Below are positions 50,816 through 59,741 of a DNA stretch of 64,000 bases, one piece after another. Source of the stretch: HGM04593 sp045634365 (GTDB lineage: Bacteria; Bacteroidota; Bacteroidia; Bacteroidales; Bacteroidaceae); contig JAZRAC010000042.1 in the NCBI GenBank assembly GCA_045634365.1, positions 1-64,000 of the forward strand. Direction: 5' to 3'. Position numbers and translations under genes: made by a program. The stretch's first letter is position 1; every line of letters begins with the position of its first letter. The notes beneath the pieces were generated by a model that made no database searches, was not told the origin of the DNA, and worked only from the letters and a program-made list of their open reading frames with translations.

Positions 50816-53800
50816 ATGAGTTTTATGAAGAAATTTTTATCTTTTATCTTGGCTCTTTTCTGCGCCACGGGTGCAGCTATGGCCGAAAAAATAGAGGTTT
50901 CGGTTACTATGCCCGACGCAGGCAAGCCCGAACACGTCTATACGATGGTAAATGGTAATAATGTGTACTCCAACGGCCTTACCGCGCCCACACAGACAGC
51001 CGAGAATTACGGCTTGTTTGCGTTCTACGCAGTAGATGGCGTTGAGAATGCCTATTACATTTACAGCAAAACCGCAGGTAAGTGGCTCACCTATACAAAA
51101 GCAGCCTCTTACAACAACGGTAAGGACTTTGTGAAATTCTCGGCTACACAGGTTGAGGGTACATACTTCAAAGTAAACAATTACAGTGGTGACAATTACG
51201 AAATTCAGCCCTACACAACATCGGGCACCAACGATAAATATATAAACTGGTATCAAGGTGTGAGCGGCAACCCCTATGATGGCACAAACACTCTTGGCTT
51301 GTGGCAGGATTCGGGTAATTCGGATGGCGGCAGCCGTTACCTTTTTGCCGAGGTTGTTTCCATCGAGCGTGTATACACAATAAACATTCCCGAGGATATA
51401 ACAATAAAAATTGGCGATGATACTTTCTCCAATGGTGATAAATACACCATTGAGGGCTCTGTTAAAAAGAGCGATATTACCGTGGTTGCTCCCGATGGTA
51501 AATTTGCAGCAGTTGTTGTTGACGACGAGGCAGAAACTATCAGTGTATTCTTTGCCACATTGCCCCAGCAGGCAGCAAGCGCACCCTATACTAACGCGGT
51601 GCTCTATCCTGCACAGCAGACAGCAGTGGGCGCGGCAAAAATAGAGGAGGCTGATGGCGTTTATACATTGAGCAATAATGTTCTTGCAGCCAGCTTTATG
51701 AAGCTCGGCAACGCAATCTTCTTTGCCGGTTCCGACGCGATGAACCTTGAAGCTGGTACCGAAATATTCAGCGTGGCTTTTGGCAACGGTGATAATGTAA
51801 ACGCATCGGCAATGACGCTGAAAAGCGTTGAAATGCAGAACCTCGATGCTGACGCCGATGCAATTGGCGGTGCCGAGCATTTTGCAGGCAAGCAGCTTGT
51901 TGCCAACTATGAATATACCTATAAGGATAGCACTTTGAACATTGTGTGGCGTGCAGTATTACGCGACGGCAGCCACTATCTGCGCACAGAAATGGAGCTT
52001 GAAGGCGTTGACAATGTAGATATGTACAATGTGATTCCTCTTATGTACAATGTCGATACAAAAGCTGCCGGTTCCACTCCGGCAGTTGTGGGTAACACTC
52101 GTGGCGCAATTCTTATGAGCAATAAGATTTTCGCCGGCCTTGAAACTCCCACAGCCTACAATACAGTGGGCGATGCCACAGGCGAGGAGGACAAATGGAA
52201 CCTTACAACAACAATGGACCCCATCTCCCTTGCAACTGATTCATGGACACAGGTTGCCGAGAGCGATGTTCCCAAGCGTGTTGAAGAGGCTACCGGTGCC
52301 AACTATCCCAACGTTTATGCCTACAAGCACGCGAATGTGACATTGCAGAAAAACCAGAAAGTGGAGATTACCGTAGAATATAAATCGGGTGCCAACCGTT
52401 TGAACTTCGGCGGTGCCGACCTTTTGGATTCGAACAACAGCATTGCAGCTGTTGATTACCACACAGGTTATTCGGGTACTGCAAAGAGCAATAATACTTT
52501 CAGTTTCATTGCACCCAATGATGGTACATTTACTCTCCGTGTCTTTGTCGAGAACAAATCGGAGCCCATCACCGCATCAAGTACAATGAGTGTAAAGATA
52601 TATACTCCCAAAGAGGGTGCTGTGATAAATACCGACATTGTAGGTATCCAAGGCCGTTGGAGCCGCAACACAACCCTTGCACAGGGTGAAACCTGGAAAG
52701 TCGGTGCTGTTGTAGGTCTTATCGCACAAGACGGCACAGAGGCCGACGCCAATATCCACAAGACACAGAAGCGTCGTTCATTCCTTGCATACAGCGAGCG
52801 TGAGCGTGCAGTGCCTTGGCGTGCGTTCCCCTGCTACATCTCTTGGTACGAACTTAATATCAACCGCAACAATGCCGCTCCCGGCAACGAGCATACAAAT
52901 ATGACAGCCGACCAGGTGCTCGATGTGCTCTCTCATTGGAGAACCGACTATTTCGACCGTTACGGCAATGCTCCTGCTGCGTTTGTAATCGACGATGGCT
53001 GGGATAACTATGGTCCTTGGACCTTCCACAGTGGCTTCCCCAACGAAATGCACGATATTTCGGCCGATGCAAAGGAAATGGGTGCAGGCGTGGGTGCCTG
53101 GTTAGGCCCTGTTGGTGGTTATGGTCAGAGTGGTAACTATCGCCGTGCTTATTGGAACGATGGTCGCGGAGGAATGCAGTTGAGTAACCCTGCCTACTAT
53201 TCAATATTCAAGGCAGCAGCCGAGAATCTTGTATGCAACCAAGATGGTGTAGAAGGTCTCGACCGCACCACCGATAACTATATCTTCTTCAAATATGATG
53301 GTATTTCGGCACAATTCTCAGCCACAGGTCCCGATGCGGGCGACACTGGTAACGAGAATGCCGAGGGTATCATCCGCTTGGAACGCTATGTGCGTGAAGA
53401 GCTCCGCGAGGATATCTTCTTCAACACCACTGTGGGTACTTGGGCATCGCCTTTCTGGTACCAGATTACCGATGCTACTTGGCGTCAGGAGAACGACCAC
53501 GACCGCATTGGCAACAACAGCATAAACCGTGAGAACTGGATTACCTATCGCGACCGTCTTGTATATCAGAACTATGTGACAAACTCACCCATCTGCCCCA
53601 TCAATACATTGATGACACACGGCTTTATGCTCACACAGTTTGGCCCTCCGGGAGGTGATAACCGCGATTACAACGCTGTACTCCGCGAGATGCGTTGTGC
53701 ATTCGTGTGCGGCTCGGGCTTGGTTGAGCTTTACAACGACTATGCACTGATGAACAGCATCAACAACGGTGCCTTGTGGGCCGACCTTGCCGAGTGTATC

Positions 53801-55138
53801 GCTTGGCAGAAGCGTAACGCCGACGTATTGCCCGATGCTCACTGGGTGGGCGGCAATCCTTGGACCGGCAGCACTTGCGAGGTTTACGGTTGGGCTTCTT
53901 GGAACGGAACAAAATCTACTCTTGCTTTGCGCAACGGTGGCAACGATGCACAAACCTATACATTCACATTGCGCGATGCTTTGAATATTCCTGCAAATGT
54001 TAATGGCAGCATTGTTCTTCGTAAGTCATTCGGTGCTCAGGCTGCTCTTGAAGGGCTTGCCGAGGGTGAGGCAATCAATATTGATACAGAACTCACTGTA
54101 AATCTCCCCGGAAGCAGTGTTTACGCATTCGACGGAATTGATGCAGAGGGTATCGTGCCCGTTGAGAGTATCGCGCTTGCAACCGAGAATGGTGCAACAG
54201 AGGTTGCTCTTAACAGAACTTTGGTAGTACTTGCAACAGTTAACCCTGCCGAGGCTACATTCCCCACAATCGAGTGGAGCACAAGCGACGCAAGCATTGC
54301 AACAGTGAGCAACGGTCTTGTTGTTCCTGTTGCCGAGGGTGAGGTTACCATCACTGCTACCGCAAAAGATGGTTCGAACAAGTCTGCATCTGTGACAATT
54401 ACCGTTGCTCCCAAAATTGTTGAGCCATACGCAACAAACTTCGACAAGGAGGCCAATGCAACAAGAGGCGACCGCTACATCAACAGCATTTCGTTTACCG
54501 AGGAGGGCAGTGAGGCGCAGACAATTACCGTTGGCTCGGGAAAGCCTTATCGTGATATGAGCGCCGATGAGAATTGTCTTCTCACTTGTGCCACAGGCTC
54601 GACAATCTCGGTGGAGTTCAATAAGACTGCCAACTGGATGAATGCATACGTTTATATAGACCTCGATAATGACCAGCAGTTCTCTTTCAACGACGGTTCT
54701 ACCGACCAGAGTGGAACAGATGTTATGTCGTTCAGTTTCTACACAGGTAATTTCAACGACGACCAGAATGGCGGTGTAAACTCGGCCGGAACATCTTTGA
54801 CAGGCGGTGCCCGTAACACTGCATTCTTGCCCACCTTTACAGCACCCGAAACTCCCGGCGACTATCGCATACGTTTCAAAATGGACTGGAACAGTATAGA
54901 TGCCGGCGGACAGATTGCAGCCGACGGAACCTGCACCGGTGCCAATGGTATTCTTTACAACGGTGGTGTGATTGTTGATGCTACCTTGCGCGTGGTTGAC
55001 AACTCCTCGACAGGTATTGAGATTGTAGAGGCCGAGGATGAGAAGGTGGCTGAAATATATGACCTCAGCGGCCGTCGCCTCGAAACTGCTCCTGCAAAAG
55101 GAATATATATAATCAACAATAAGAAGGTTATTCGCTAA
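50816..55138 (+). CDS. Large secreted multidomain glycoside hydrolase, clan GH-D-like (GH27/GH36-type barrel)
   Basis: 1,440 residues. Signal peptide 1-23 (start at 50816 or ATG 50825). Residues about 40-180 form a beta-trefoil/lectin-like domain, 255-640 beta-sandwich domains, and about 660-1010 a TIM barrel. The barrel carries FVIDDGWD (D726, D727) and FFKYDG (D828), the two signatures of alpha-galactosidase-type clan GH-D; D828 is the likely nucleophile. A Big_2-like Ig domain (about 1112-1198) and a GEVED-like domain (about 1205-1395, WMNAYVYIDLDNDQQF) follow. The end, VAEIYDLSGRRLETAPAKGIYIINNKKV, split here by no domain, resembles type IX sorting tails. Substrate unknown; an alpha-linked galactose or GalNAc is likely. 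No SusC/SusD pair is adjacent. Confidence 0.85.
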   Translation: MSFMKKFLSFILALFCATGAAMAEKIEVSVTMPDAGKPEHVYTMVNGNNVYSNGLTAPTQTAENYGLFAFYAVDGVENAYYIYSKTAGKWLTYTKAASYNNGKDFVKFSATQVEGTYFKVNNYSGDNYEIQPYTTSGTNDKYINWYQGVSGNPYDGTNTLGLWQDSGNSDGGSRYLFAEVVSIERVYTINIPEDITIKIGDDTFSNGDKYTIEGSVKKSDITVVAPDGKFAAVVVDDEAETISVFFATLPQQAASAPYTNAVLYPAQQTAVGAAKIEEADGVYTLSNNVLAASFMKLGNAIFFAGSDAMNLEAGTEIFSVAFGNGDNVNASAMTLKSVEMQNLDADADAIGGAEHFAGKQLVANYEYTYKDSTLNIVWRAVLRDGSHYLRTEMELEGVDNVDMYNVIPLMYNVDTKAAGSTPAVVGNTRGAILMSNKIFAGLETPTAYNTVGDATGEEDKWNLTTTMDPISLATDSWTQVAESDVPKRVEEATGANYPNVYAYKHANVTLQKNQKVEITVEYKSGANRLNFGGADLLDSNNSIAAVDYHTGYSGTAKSNNTFSFIAPNDGTFTLRVFVENKSEPITASSTMSVKIYTPKEGAVINTDIVGIQGRWSRNTTLAQGETWKVGAVVGLIAQDGTEADANIHKTQKRRSFLAYSERERAVPWRAFPCYISWYELNINRNNAAPGNEHTNMTADQVLDVLSHWRTDYFDRYGNAPAAFVIDDGWDNYGPWTFHSGFPNEMHDISADAKEMGAGVGAWLGPVGGYGQSGNYRRAYWNDGRGGMQLSNPAYYSIFKAAAENLVCNQDGVEGLDRTTDNYIFFKYDGISAQFSATGPDAGDTGNENAEGIIRLERYVREELREDIFFNTTVGTWASPFWYQITDATWRQENDHDRIGNNSINRENWITYRDRLVYQNYVTNSPICPINTLMTHGFMLTQFGPPGGDNRDYNAVLREMRCAFVCGSGLVELYNDYALMNSINNGALWADLAECIAWQKRNADVLPDAHWVGGNPWTGSTCEVYGWASWNGTKSTLALRNGGNDAQTYTFTLRDALNIPANVNGSIVLRKSFGAQAALEGLAEGEAINIDTELTVNLPGSSVYAFDGIDAEGIVPVESIALATENGATEVALNRTLVVLATVNPAEATFPTIEWSTSDASIATVSNGLVVPVAEGEVTITATAKDGSNKSASVTITVAPKIVEPYATNFDKEANATRGDRYINSISFTEEGSEAQTITVGSGKPYRDMSADENCLLTCATGSTISVEFNKTANWMNAYVYIDLDNDQQFSFNDGSTDQSGTDVMSFSFYTGNFNDDQNGGVNSAGTSLTGGARNTAFLPTFTAPETPGDYRIRFKMDWNSIDAGGQIAADGTCTGANGILYNGGVIVDATLRVVDNSSTGIEIVEAEDEKVAEIYDLSGRRLETAPAKGIYIINNKKVIR

Positions 55139-55185
55139 AATAGTTCTTGTAAAAGACTTTTACAAAAATATCGCTAAGCGACTTT

Positions 55186-55226
55186 AAATAAAAACGGCTT
55201 CAAAAGAGGCCGTTTTTATTTTTTGG
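55186..55226 (+). terminator. Terminator after the glycosidase gene
   Basis: AAATAAAAACGGCTT pairs with GGCCGTTTTTATTT around loop CAAAAGA (55186-55221), followed by TTT. A smaller hairpin TTGTAAAA/TTTTACAA lies at 55147-55165. Confidence 0.85.
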
Positions 55227-55354
55227 GAACAGCCCTTTTCTCCTTTTTGCTGTTAAAGAAAATGGGCTTTTTTACAAAGAAACAGGTGAAAAGCAGACAG
55301 AATGGAGTAAAATTCTCTTTTTTGCAACATTATAGCTAATTTTTGTCTATTTTT

Positions 55355-55385
55355 TTTGTTATGCAGAAAAAAGAGATTATTTTTG
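55355..55385 (+). promoter_or_regulatory. Promoter of the ilv operon
   Basis: TTTG (55355-55358), a 19-bp spacer and TATTTTTG (55378-55385) match the Bacteroidota consensus exactly. Transcription should start near 55392, about 40 bases before the leader peptide. A hairpin AATTTG/CAAATT (55398-55415) lies at the 5' end of the leader. Confidence 0.75.
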
Positions 55386-55432
55386 CAGTCTAAATGTAAT
55401 TTGTTACAGCAAATTGTTTTATCAGAAGTAAT

Positions 55433-55504
55433 ATGATGAAAGCGCAGTCAATATTCATTAACCTCGTGAGCGTGGTGGTCGTCCTATTGCAAATGGTAGG
55501 GTGA
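55433..55504 (+). CDS. ilvL: Branched-chain amino acid leader peptide (attenuator peptide)
   Basis: 23 residues, starting MMKAQSIFINLV and continuing with a run of four Val, two Leu, then QMVG and TGA. Eleven of 23 residues are Ile (2), Leu (3) or Val (6), the three products of the downstream ilvDBNC operon. It starts about 40 bases after the predicted transcription start and stops 26 bases before a terminator hairpin. Its stop codon overlaps the 5' half of an alternative antiterminator stem. This layout is that of classical leader-peptide attenuation. It is seen from the sequence only; translation is not shown. The symbol is used by analogy. Confidence 0.75.
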   Translation: MMKAQSIFINLVSVVVVLLQMVG

Positions 55505-55561
55505 GAATGGCTGTGTATATACCTGACGTGCCTTTCTCTATTAAATGAGGAGGGCTTTTTT
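55503..55561 (+). promoter_or_regulatory. ilv attenuator: terminator and competing antiterminator
   Basis: Terminator: GCCTTTCTC (55530-55538) pairs with GAGGAGGGC (55547-55555) over 9 bp, followed by six Ts. Antiterminator: GAGAATGGC (55503-55511) pairs with the same GCCTTTCTC with 8 of 9 matches, which would free the run of Ts. A ribosome at the leader stop codon (55502-55504) would cover 55503-55511 and allow termination. A ribosome stalled in the Val/Leu run (55463-55489) would leave it free and favour read-through into ilvD. Confidence 0.75.
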
Positions 55562-55631
55562 ATTAAGTGTAATATGGTGGTTGAACAGGGGTATTCTCTG
55601 TTCGCTCACGGCCTTAAAAGATTTTAGTATT

Positions 55632-57434
55632 ATGAAAAATAAATTGAGAAGCGCGCAGTGTACCGAAGGCCGTCGTATGGCCGGCGCAAGAGCTTTGTGG
55701 ATTGCAAACGGAATGAAGCGCGAAATGTTTGGCAAGCCAATTATTGCCATTGCAAACTCATTTACACAGTTGGTTCCCGGCCACACTCATCTGCACGAGG
55801 CTGGTCAGATTGTTAAACGTGAGATTGAGAAGCTCGGTTGCTACGCCGCCGAGTTTAACACCATAGCCATCGACGATGGTATTGCAATGGGACACGATGG
55901 AATGCTCTATTCTTTGCCCTCGCGCGATATTATTGCCGACAGCATGGAGTATATGTGCAACGCCCACAAAGTAGACGCTCTTGTGTGTATATCCAACTGC
56001 GATAAGATTACTCCGGGTATGCTTATGGCCTCTATGCGCCTTAATATTCCCACGGTGTTTGTGTCGGGCGGTCCTATGGAGAAGGGTACTTGGAAGGGCG
56101 AGAATCTCGACCTAATCTCGGCTATGGTGAAGGCTGCCGACACAAGCGTGAGCGACGAGGAACTTGCCGAGGTTGAGAAGCGTTCCTGCCCCGGTTGCGG
56201 TTGCTGCTCGGGAATGTTCACTGCCAATTCTATGAACTCTCTCACCGAGGCTATCGGATTGTCGTTGCCCGGTAATGGTACAATACTTTCCACTCACACT
56301 AACCGTGTGCAGTTGCTGAAAGACGCTGCGAAACAGATTGTTGCCAATGCACTTAAATACTACGAAGAGGGCGACGACAGCGTGCTCCCCCGAAGCATTG
56401 CGGTGCGCGATGCGTTCCTCAATGCAATGACACTCGATATTGCAATGGGAGGTTCCACAAACACCATCCTTCACCTTTTGGCTGTTGCACAGGAGGCAGG
56501 AGTAGATTTTAAAATGGCCGACATTGACCGTTTGAGCCGCAAAGTTCCCTGCCTGTGTAAGCTGGCACCCAACGGACCCAAATACAGCGTGCAGGATTGC
56601 GGTCGTGCAGGAGGTATAATAGGTATTATGGGTGAGCTTGCAAAGGGCGGTCTTTTGAATACCACCCTGAAACGTGTGAACGGTGCAACCCTTGCCGAGG
56701 ATATTGAAAAATATTGTATCACCGGTGCAACTGTGGATGCTGAGGCACAGCGCATATACAGCACAGGTCCTGCAAATGTGTTCAGCAATGTGATGGGCTC
56801 GCATAGTGCAGTATATGAAACTCTCGACACTGATAGAGAGAATGGTTGCATACGCGACATTGAGCACGCCTATACAAAGGATGGCGGTCTTGCAATTCTC
56901 TTTGGAAATATTGCTCAGGATGGTTGCGTGGTAAAAACCGCAGGCGTCGACGAGAGTATCTGGAAATTCACCGGCAAGGCCAAGGTGTTCGACTCGCAGG
57001 ATGCTGCAGTTGAGGGCATTTTGGGTGGTGCGGTGCAGGCCGGCGACGTTGTTGTTATTGTGTATGAAGGCCCCAAGGGCGGCCCGGGTATGCAGGAGAT
57101 GCTCTATCCTACATCATATATAAAATCGCGTCATTTGGGCAAGGAGTGTGCTCTTATCACCGATGGTCGTTTCAGTGGCGGAACATCGGGGTTGAGCATC
57201 GGACATATTTCGCCCGAGGCTGCTGCCGGCGGTAACATCGGCAAGTTGCGCGACGGCGACATTATTGAAATTGATATTCCCGCACGCACCATCAACGTGA
57301 AGTTGAGCGACGAGGAGCTTGCTGCACGCGAAATGTTCCCCCTCACACGCGACAGGGTAATATCGAAGAGCCTTAAAGCCTACGCAAATATGGTAAGTTC
57401 GGCCGATAAGGGTGGAGTTAGAATTATAGATTAA
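55632..57434 (+). CDS. ilvD: Dihydroxy-acid dehydratase
   Basis: 600 residues from ATG 55632. The frame is open up to 55545, but that stretch is the attenuator terminator, so the longer start is rejected. The enzyme dehydrates dihydroxy acids to the 2-keto precursors of Val, Leu and Ile and needs an Fe-S cluster. Cluster motifs are SNCDKITPGM (C123) and SCPGCGCCSGMFTANSMN (C186-C192). The C-terminal active-site GRFSGGTSGLSIGHISPEAA is intact. It is the first structural gene of ilvDBNC, 29 bases before ilvB. Confidence 0.97.
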   Translation: MKNKLRSAQCTEGRRMAGARALWIANGMKREMFGKPIIAIANSFTQLVPGHTHLHEAGQIVKREIEKLGCYAAEFNTIAIDDGIAMGHDGMLYSLPSRDIIADSMEYMCNAHKVDALVCISNCDKITPGMLMASMRLNIPTVFVSGGPMEKGTWKGENLDLISAMVKAADTSVSDEELAEVEKRSCPGCGCCSGMFTANSMNSLTEAIGLSLPGNGTILSTHTNRVQLLKDAAKQIVANALKYYEEGDDSVLPRSIAVRDAFLNAMTLDIAMGGSTNTILHLLAVAQEAGVDFKMADIDRLSRKVPCLCKLAPNGPKYSVQDCGRAGGIIGIMGELAKGGLLNTTLKRVNGATLAEDIEKYCITGATVDAEAQRIYSTGPANVFSNVMGSHSAVYETLDTDRENGCIRDIEHAYTKDGGLAILFGNIAQDGCVVKTAGVDESIWKFTGKAKVFDSQDAAVEGILGGAVQAGDVVVIVYEGPKGGPGMQEMLYPTSYIKSRHLGKECALITDGRFSGGTSGLSIGHISPEAAAGGNIGKLRDGDIIEIDIPARTINVKLSDEELAAREMFPLTRDRVISKSLKAYANMVSSADKGGVRIID

Positions 57435-57463
57435 GAAAATAACCAAATATAAAAAGATAACCG

Positions 57464-59158
57464 ATGAATAAAGAACTTATTTCAGGTGGTGAGGCACTTC
57501 TTCGCTCATTGAAGAACGAAGGTGTAGATACACTCTTCGGCTATCCGGGTGGCTCCATTATTCCGGTATTCGACTCTTTGTACGATTACAAGGATGAATT
57601 CCGTAATGTTCTTGTACGTCACGAGCAGGCTGCGGTTCACGCGGCGCAAGGATATGCCCGTAGTTCGGGAAAAGTGGGAGTCTGCATAGTTACAAGTGGC
57701 CCCGGTGCCACAAATACGCTTACAGGTATAAGCGATGCGTTGCTCGACAGTACGCCGGTGGTGATAATTGCCGGACAGGTGAGTTCGGCAGTGCTTGGAA
57801 CCGATGCTTTTCAGGAGATTGACCTCGTGGGTGTTACACAGCCTATAAGCAAATGGAGTTACCAAATTAGAAAAGCCGAGGATGTTGCTTGGGCTGTGTC
57901 ACGCGCATTCTACATTGCAAGCACCGGCCGTCCCGGCCCTGTGGTGCTCGATTTTACCAAAGATGCACAGGTGGCACAGGTGCTTTACGAGCCTATGAAG
58001 GTAGATAGCGTGCGCAGCTATATTCCCTATCCTACACCTTGCAAAGAGTCTATTAAAAAAGCGGCGGAACTTATCAATCGTGCCAAAAGACCTTACGCAC
58101 TTATTGGTCAGGGAGTGGAACTTGGCAATGCTCACAAGGAGCTTATCGCGTTCCTCGAAAAAGCCAATATCCCTGCGGCACGCACTTTACTTGGATTGTC
58201 GGCCTTCCCATCGGAGCACCCACTTTGTATGGGTATGCTGGGAATGCACGGTAACCTCGGCCCCAATGTAAATACGAATGAGTGCGACGTGCTCATTGCC
58301 ATAGGTATGCGTTTCAGCGACCGTGTTACAGGCAATATAGAGACCTATGCAAAGCAGGCCAAAATAATACACCTTGATATTGACAAGGTGGAGATTGACA
58401 AAAATATATCTATCGACATTCCCGTGCTTGGCGACTGCAAAGAGACGCTTCCGATGATTACAGAGTTGTTGGAGGAGAATTCTCACAAGGAGTGGATTGA
58501 GAGCTTTGCAAGGTTCGACGCTATTGAAAAGGAGAAGGTGATAGACAAGGCTTTGTATCCTGCCGATGGCCCTATTCTTATGGGTGAGGTTGCCCGCAAG
58601 GTGAGCGAGGCAACCGGTAACACTGCTTTGTTGGTAACCGATGTTGGCCAGAATCAGATGTTTGCTGCACGTTACTTTAAATACAAAGAGCCTCACAGCA
58701 TAATAACATCGGGTGGCCTTGGAACAATGGGATTCGGTCTGCCTGCTGCAATGGGTGCCACAATGGGTGCTCCTCATCGCACTGTTTGTTACTTTGCCGG
58801 TGACGGAGGTTTCCAGATGAATATTCAGGAGCTTGGAACCATTATGGAGCAGAAGTGCCCCGTGAAGATGGTGGTAATGGACAACAGCTATCTGGGTATG
58901 GTGCGCCAATGGCAAAATCTCTTCTACGATAATCGTTACTCGTGGACACCTATGTGTAACCCCGACTTTTGCAAGATTGCCGAGGGGTACGGTATTCCCT
59001 CGCGTTTCGTGACGGACCGTTCCGAGCTTGATGCGGCAATAAAAGAGATGTTCGAGACAGAGGGAGCATTCCTGTTGAGCGTTGTTGTGCGCCCCGAGGA
59101 TAATGTGATGCCTATGATGCCTCTTGGAGCATCGGTTTGTGATATGATTTTAGAATAA
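57464..59158 (+). CDS. ilvB: Acetolactate synthase, large (catalytic) subunit
   Basis: 564 residues. This thiamine-diphosphate enzyme condenses pyruvate with pyruvate or 2-ketobutyrate, the first common step of branched-chain synthesis. The N-terminal FGYPGGSIIPVFDSLYD includes the PGG motif, the catalytic Glu is in VRHEQAAVHAAQGYA, and the ThDP site reads FAGDGGFQMNIQELGTI with VVMDNSYLGMVRQWQ. The FAD-binding middle domain is present. The stop overlaps the ilvN start (TAATG). Confidence 0.97.
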   Translation: MNKELISGGEALLRSLKNEGVDTLFGYPGGSIIPVFDSLYDYKDEFRNVLVRHEQAAVHAAQGYARSSGKVGVCIVTSGPGATNTLTGISDALLDSTPVVIIAGQVSSAVLGTDAFQEIDLVGVTQPISKWSYQIRKAEDVAWAVSRAFYIASTGRPGPVVLDFTKDAQVAQVLYEPMKVDSVRSYIPYPTPCKESIKKAAELINRAKRPYALIGQGVELGNAHKELIAFLEKANIPAARTLLGLSAFPSEHPLCMGMLGMHGNLGPNVNTNECDVLIAIGMRFSDRVTGNIETYAKQAKIIHLDIDKVEIDKNISIDIPVLGDCKETLPMITELLEENSHKEWIESFARFDAIEKEKVIDKALYPADGPILMGEVARKVSEATGNTALLVTDVGQNQMFAARYFKYKEPHSIITSGGLGTMGFGLPAAMGATMGAPHRTVCYFAGDGGFQMNIQELGTIMEQKCPVKMVVMDNSYLGMVRQWQNLFYDNRYSWTPMCNPDFCKIAEGYGIPSRFVTDRSELDAAIKEMFETEGAFLLSVVVRPEDNVMPMMPLGASVCDMILE

Positions 59159-59712
59159 TGGCTATGGAGAAGAAACTATATACTGTTATCGTATATTCCG
59201 AGAATATCGCCGGAATGCTTAATCACGTTACGACGGAATTTACTCGTCGACAGATGAATATAGAAACGTTGAATGTTTCCTCGTCCAATGTGGAGGGTGT
59301 GCACCGATACACAATCTCGCTGTGGACCACCGAATGGCTCATAGAACGTGTTACCAAGCGTCTGGAAAAGAAGATAGATATTTTAAGAGCCTACTATTTT
59401 ACCGATAATGAGATTTTTATCCAAGAGGTGGCTCTGTATAAATTATCGACTCCCCGTCTGCTCGAAAATAAACAGATTTCTAAAATAATACGCCACAATA
59501 ATGCGCGTGTTATTGAGGTAAACTCAACCTATACGGTTGTGGAAAAGACCGGCAAGACCGATGCGGTGATGAGTCTCTACAAGGAGTTTGTTGCCGAGCA
59601 GTGTGTGTTGCAGTTTGTAAAATCGGGTCGCGTGGCAATTACCCGCGATGTAAATGTGAATTTAAGTGACAATCTTTTTGATGAAGATGCCAAACGACAA
59701 ACAATAAAATAA
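59158..59712 (+). CDS. ilvN: Acetolactate synthase, small (regulatory) subunit
   Basis: 184 residues. It has an N-terminal ACT domain (about residues 5-80, TVIVYSENIAGMLNHVTTEFTRRQMNIETLNV) that binds valine for feedback inhibition, and a C-terminal ACT-like domain of the IlvN/IlvH type (about 85-165). It forms a complex with IlvB. Its ATG overlaps the ilvB stop, so they should be made in equal amounts. An ilvC gene follows after 29 bases. Confidence 0.95.
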   Translation: MAMEKKLYTVIVYSENIAGMLNHVTTEFTRRQMNIETLNVSSSNVEGVHRYTISLWTTEWLIERVTKRLEKKIDILRAYYFTDNEIFIQEVALYKLSTPRLLENKQISKIIRHNNARVIEVNSTYTVVEKTGKTDAVMSLYKEFVAEQCVLQFVKSGRVAITRDVNVNLSDNLFDEDAKRQTIK

Positions 59713-59741
59713 CAATAACTAAATTAAATTTAAAAAAAATT

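Noticed and set aside
50837..51880. 347-codon Cys/Val-rich open frame on the minus strand
   Set aside because: Antisense to the glycosidase gene; composition follows from the complementary strand.
55545..55631. N-terminal extension of ilvD
   Set aside because: The extension begins within the attenuator terminator stem and precedes the conserved IlvD start.
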